In this document: in pieces, positions 62,351 through 64,000 of the stretch
Layout: every line of letters starts with the position of its first letter
How positions within the stretch are numbered: the first letter of the stretch is position 1
NCBI GenBank assembly: GCA_965212145.1
Contig: CBDBUY010000009.1
Coordinates: forward strand, 744,001-808,000
Length of the DNA: 64,000 bases
Source: JAAEPI01 sp965212145
Lineage (GTDB): Bacteria > Bacteroidota > Bacteroidia > Cytophagales > Cyclobacteriaceae
Direction of reading: 5' to 3'
Notes under the pieces: model-generated
The model's database searches: none
Told to the model about the DNA's origin: nothing
What the model saw: the letters and a program-made list of their open reading frames with translations, nothing else
Made by a program: the position numbers and the translations under genes

Positions 62351-63391
62351 TTAGTTGATTTTGTCTCCCTTTCTGTTAGAAGATTCGCGGGGAATGAGCT
62401 TTGTCGTCATGGTGATAAGCTCAGGCTCCAGGAAAGTTTCCTCTTCTGATTCCAATTCCTTAATCAGCAATTCTGCAGCCCTTTGTCCCATTTCATATCC
62501 ACGCTGTTCTACAGTGGAAACTGATGGGTGGGCGAGGGCAGTGAACTGCCAGTTACTGAATCCGACAACTCCGAAATCTTCAGGAACTCTTAAACCCATC
62601 TTAAGCGCCCGGTTGATAGCTCCAATGGCTGCCATGTCGCTCGCTGCAAAGAGCGCATCAGGCTTCTCCGATTTGAGTAAGTCTGCGGTTGCTTTACTGG
62701 CTACTTGGTTGTCAGTGATCGCTCCGATTCTCACCAATGATTTACTGTATTTCATTCCGGCATCCCCCAGAGCCTTTTTGTAGCCATCATGTCGGTCATT
62801 TGAGAGTTTGAGGTTTTCTGGACCGCCCAAATGGGCAATTTTTTTATACCCTTGCTCAATCAGGTGTTTGGTCGCTTCATACGCTCCGCTAAAGTCATCT
62901 ACAATGACTTGACTACAGGTTAAATCATTGGCCACTCGATCAAAGCAAACTACCGGAATACCCCTTTGCATTATGGCGTCAAGATGTTCTGTCGTTGTGG
63001 TTTCTTCAGAAATCGATATCAATACACCATCTACACGGTTATTGAAGAGTGTTTGAACATTGGCTTGCTCACGCACCAAAGTTTCGTTGGATTGGGTGAT
63101 GATGATGTTGTATCCTCGGGATTGAGCGACATCTTCGATACCACTGATGATGGTAGAAAAGAAGAAATGAGTGATTTCAGGAATAACTACCCCGATGGTA
63201 TTGGACTTGCTGTATCTCAGGCTAAGGGCAAGAGAATTGGGCTGGTAGTTCATCTCCTTTGCGACCCGCTTCACAGCATCCTTTGTGTCTTGACTGATTT
63301 CTGCGTGATCTTTCAAAGCACGCGAAACTGTAGACGGGGAGATATCTAATTCTCGCGCAATATCCTTGATGGTGACCGTGTGTCTTTTCAT
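62351..63391 (-). CDS. LacI-family transcriptional regulator
   Basis: 346 residues. Helix-turn-helix TIKDIARELDISPSTVSRAL at about 7-26, hinge helix YQPNSLALSLR, then the periplasmic-binding-protein-like effector domain (TIGVVIPEITHFFFSTI, DGVLIS, AHLGGPENL, DALFAASDMAAIGA). Probably represses the GH31/permease genes until an alpha-glucoside-derived sugar binds. Position is one gene upstream of the enzyme on the same strand. The ligand is inferred from neighbours only. Confidence 0.93.
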   Translation of the reverse strand: MKRHTVTIKDIARELDISPSTVSRALKDHAEISQDTKDAVKRVAKEMNYQPNSLALSLRYSKSNTIGVVIPEITHFFFSTIISGIEDVAQSRGYNIIITQSNETLVREQANVQTLFNNRVDGVLISISEETTTTEHLDAIMQRGIPVVCFDRVANDLTCSQVIVDDFSGAYEATKHLIEQGYKKIAHLGGPENLKLSNDRHDGYKKALGDAGMKYSKSLVRIGAITDNQVASKATADLLKSEKPDALFAASDMAAIGAINRALKMGLRVPEDFGVVGFSNWQFTALAHPSVSTVEQRGYEMGQRAAELLIKELESEEETFLEPELITMTTKLIPRESSNRKGDKIN

Positions 63392-63445
63392 ACTTGAAAG
63401 TTAAAGCTTTGTCTTATCTCAAAAAAAGATGTTTCAAATACTCGC

Positions 63446-64000
63446 TTACTTAATTATCAGTTTCCTTAGGATCGATCCTTGATCGGTTCGAATCAACAAT
63501 AAATAAAACCCGGAAGACTCATTCAATTTGAAGTATCCGCTTTTAGTTGGAGTGATTTCTTTGGATTTTCCATCTGTACCGAATAGTTGAATGTTTAGAA
63601 TCTTTCGCGAAGATTCAATCCTGAAAATTCCATTTGAAGGGTTCGGGTAGACTTTCAGATCGTCAATGAATTCATCGGAGTTCAAAACGATCTCAGGGAA
63701 AGCATCCTCACAATTGGTTCCTGCACCGGGTATGTTAGAATCAAGCCAATCCACTCTTCCGCTGATCCAGTTTTGCATGGCGGAGATGATCTGATCGTGG
63801 CTGTTAATTCCCTGATAGAAATAATCAGGATTTGGCCACAAATAGGTGCCTAATACCGGCCATCTCTGGAAATTTCTGGCTTGTGCTTCTCCGATGATAG
63901 TGACAAGTGAATCGATGGTGCTGTTAAGTTGAATATCCGAAAGCATCCCTGACCTGAGCTCATCCCAACGACATTTCAGACCATTGGTAAATACGGGATC
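63446..64000 (-). CDS. CotH-like secreted protein with T9SS sorting domain (5' partial)
   Basis: The frame is open to the right edge of the window, so the N-terminus is missing; ATG 63946 is internal. The visible start DPVFTNGLKCRWDELRSGML and the later RWPVLGTYLWPNP ... AMQNWISGRVDWLDSNI are the C-terminal part of the CotH kinase-like domain. The last ~75 residues are a T9SS sorting domain (LKVYPNPSNGIFRIE to the terminal KLIIK). Probably an extracellular protein of the spore-coat-H-like kinase family; activity cannot be judged without the catalytic part. Confidence 0.8.
   Translation of the reverse strand, partial: DPVFTNGLKCRWDELRSGMLSDIQLNSTIDSLVTIIGEAQARNFQRWPVLGTYLWPNPDYFYQGINSHDQIISAMQNWISGRVDWLDSNIPGAGTNCEDAFPEIVLNSDEFIDDLKVYPNPSNGIFRIESSRKILNIQLFGTDGKSKEITPTKSGYFKLNESSGFYLLLIRTDQGSILRKLIIK

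Noticed and set aside
1..64000. tRNA, rRNA, CRISPR, insertion sequence or phage genes
   Set aside because: Intergenic gaps were read on both strands; none shows a cloverleaf, direct-repeat array, terminal inverted repeats, transposase or integrase.

Overview
The window looks like a chromosomal segment of a marine-type member of Bacteroidota, most likely a Cytophagales relative (Reichenbachiella/Marinoscillum-like). This is inferred from family content only: a type IX secretion (T9SS) plug protein, three proteins ending in the T9SS 'YPNP' sorting domain, DUF5606, DUF4920, DUF5916 and PUR-alpha-like DUF3276 proteins, and candidate promoters of the Bacteroidota -7 type (TAnnTTTG). Coding density is high and genes often overlap by 4 bp. 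I see no tRNA, rRNA, CRISPR array, transposase, integrase or phage gene. No gene-free stretch exceeds 300 bases; the longest is 51163-51408.

Layout. 1-2765: end of a membrane-protein operon. 2762-6977 (minus): thioesterase and DUF5606, then engB-gpsA-plsB-like (glycerol-3-phosphate synthesis, its acylation, and ribosome assembly). 7092-9001: YHYH-domain lipoprotein with an overlapping membrane-anchored partner. 8970-14950: UvrD/PcrA-type helicase, a sulfotransferase-like protein, DUF4920 lipoprotein, MFS permease, a small Rof-like protein with a possible 28-residue membrane micro-ORF upstream, and a PorT-type barrel. 15015-17872 (minus): carboxynorspermidine/carboxyspermidine dehydrogenase, DinB protein and decarboxylase. 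17901-25553: DUF5916 barrel, T9SS plug protein, YchF, AI-2E-type permease, PUR-alpha-like protein and DUF58. 25550-28436: a secreted DinB gene broken by a stop codon, ferredoxin, acyl-CoA reductase and aldo/keto reductase. 28510-34124: AcnB followed by AcnA.

34137-37921 holds a compact candidate biosynthetic locus: FAD-dependent reductase, UbiA-type prenyltransferase (opposite strand), type III polyketide synthase and SAM methyltransferase. It is the best candidate here for an undescribed pathway, plausibly a prenylated, methylated phenolic or pyrone lipid. 37986-45911: TypA/BipA, an M61 peptidase split by a one-base frameshift, and a 1343-residue AsmA-like protein. 46007-56543 is an extracellular-degradation region: GH81 laminarinase with many accessory domains, a cysteine-rich lipoprotein, a multidomain subtilisin and an OprB-type porin. 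56599-58210 (minus): ribosomal protein L25 and PRPP synthetase, the latter apparently lacking a standard start codon. 58297-63391 (minus): an alpha-glucoside set of LacI regulator, GH31 alpha-glucosidase and SLC45-type sugar permease. The window ends inside a CotH-like T9SS-secreted protein.

Three genes carry lesions or anomalies readable directly from the sequence: an in-frame TAG in the DinB gene (25619), an extra T in the M61 gene (41017-41020), and ATA where the prs start is expected (58210). Each may be biology or a consensus-sequence error, and raw reads would decide.
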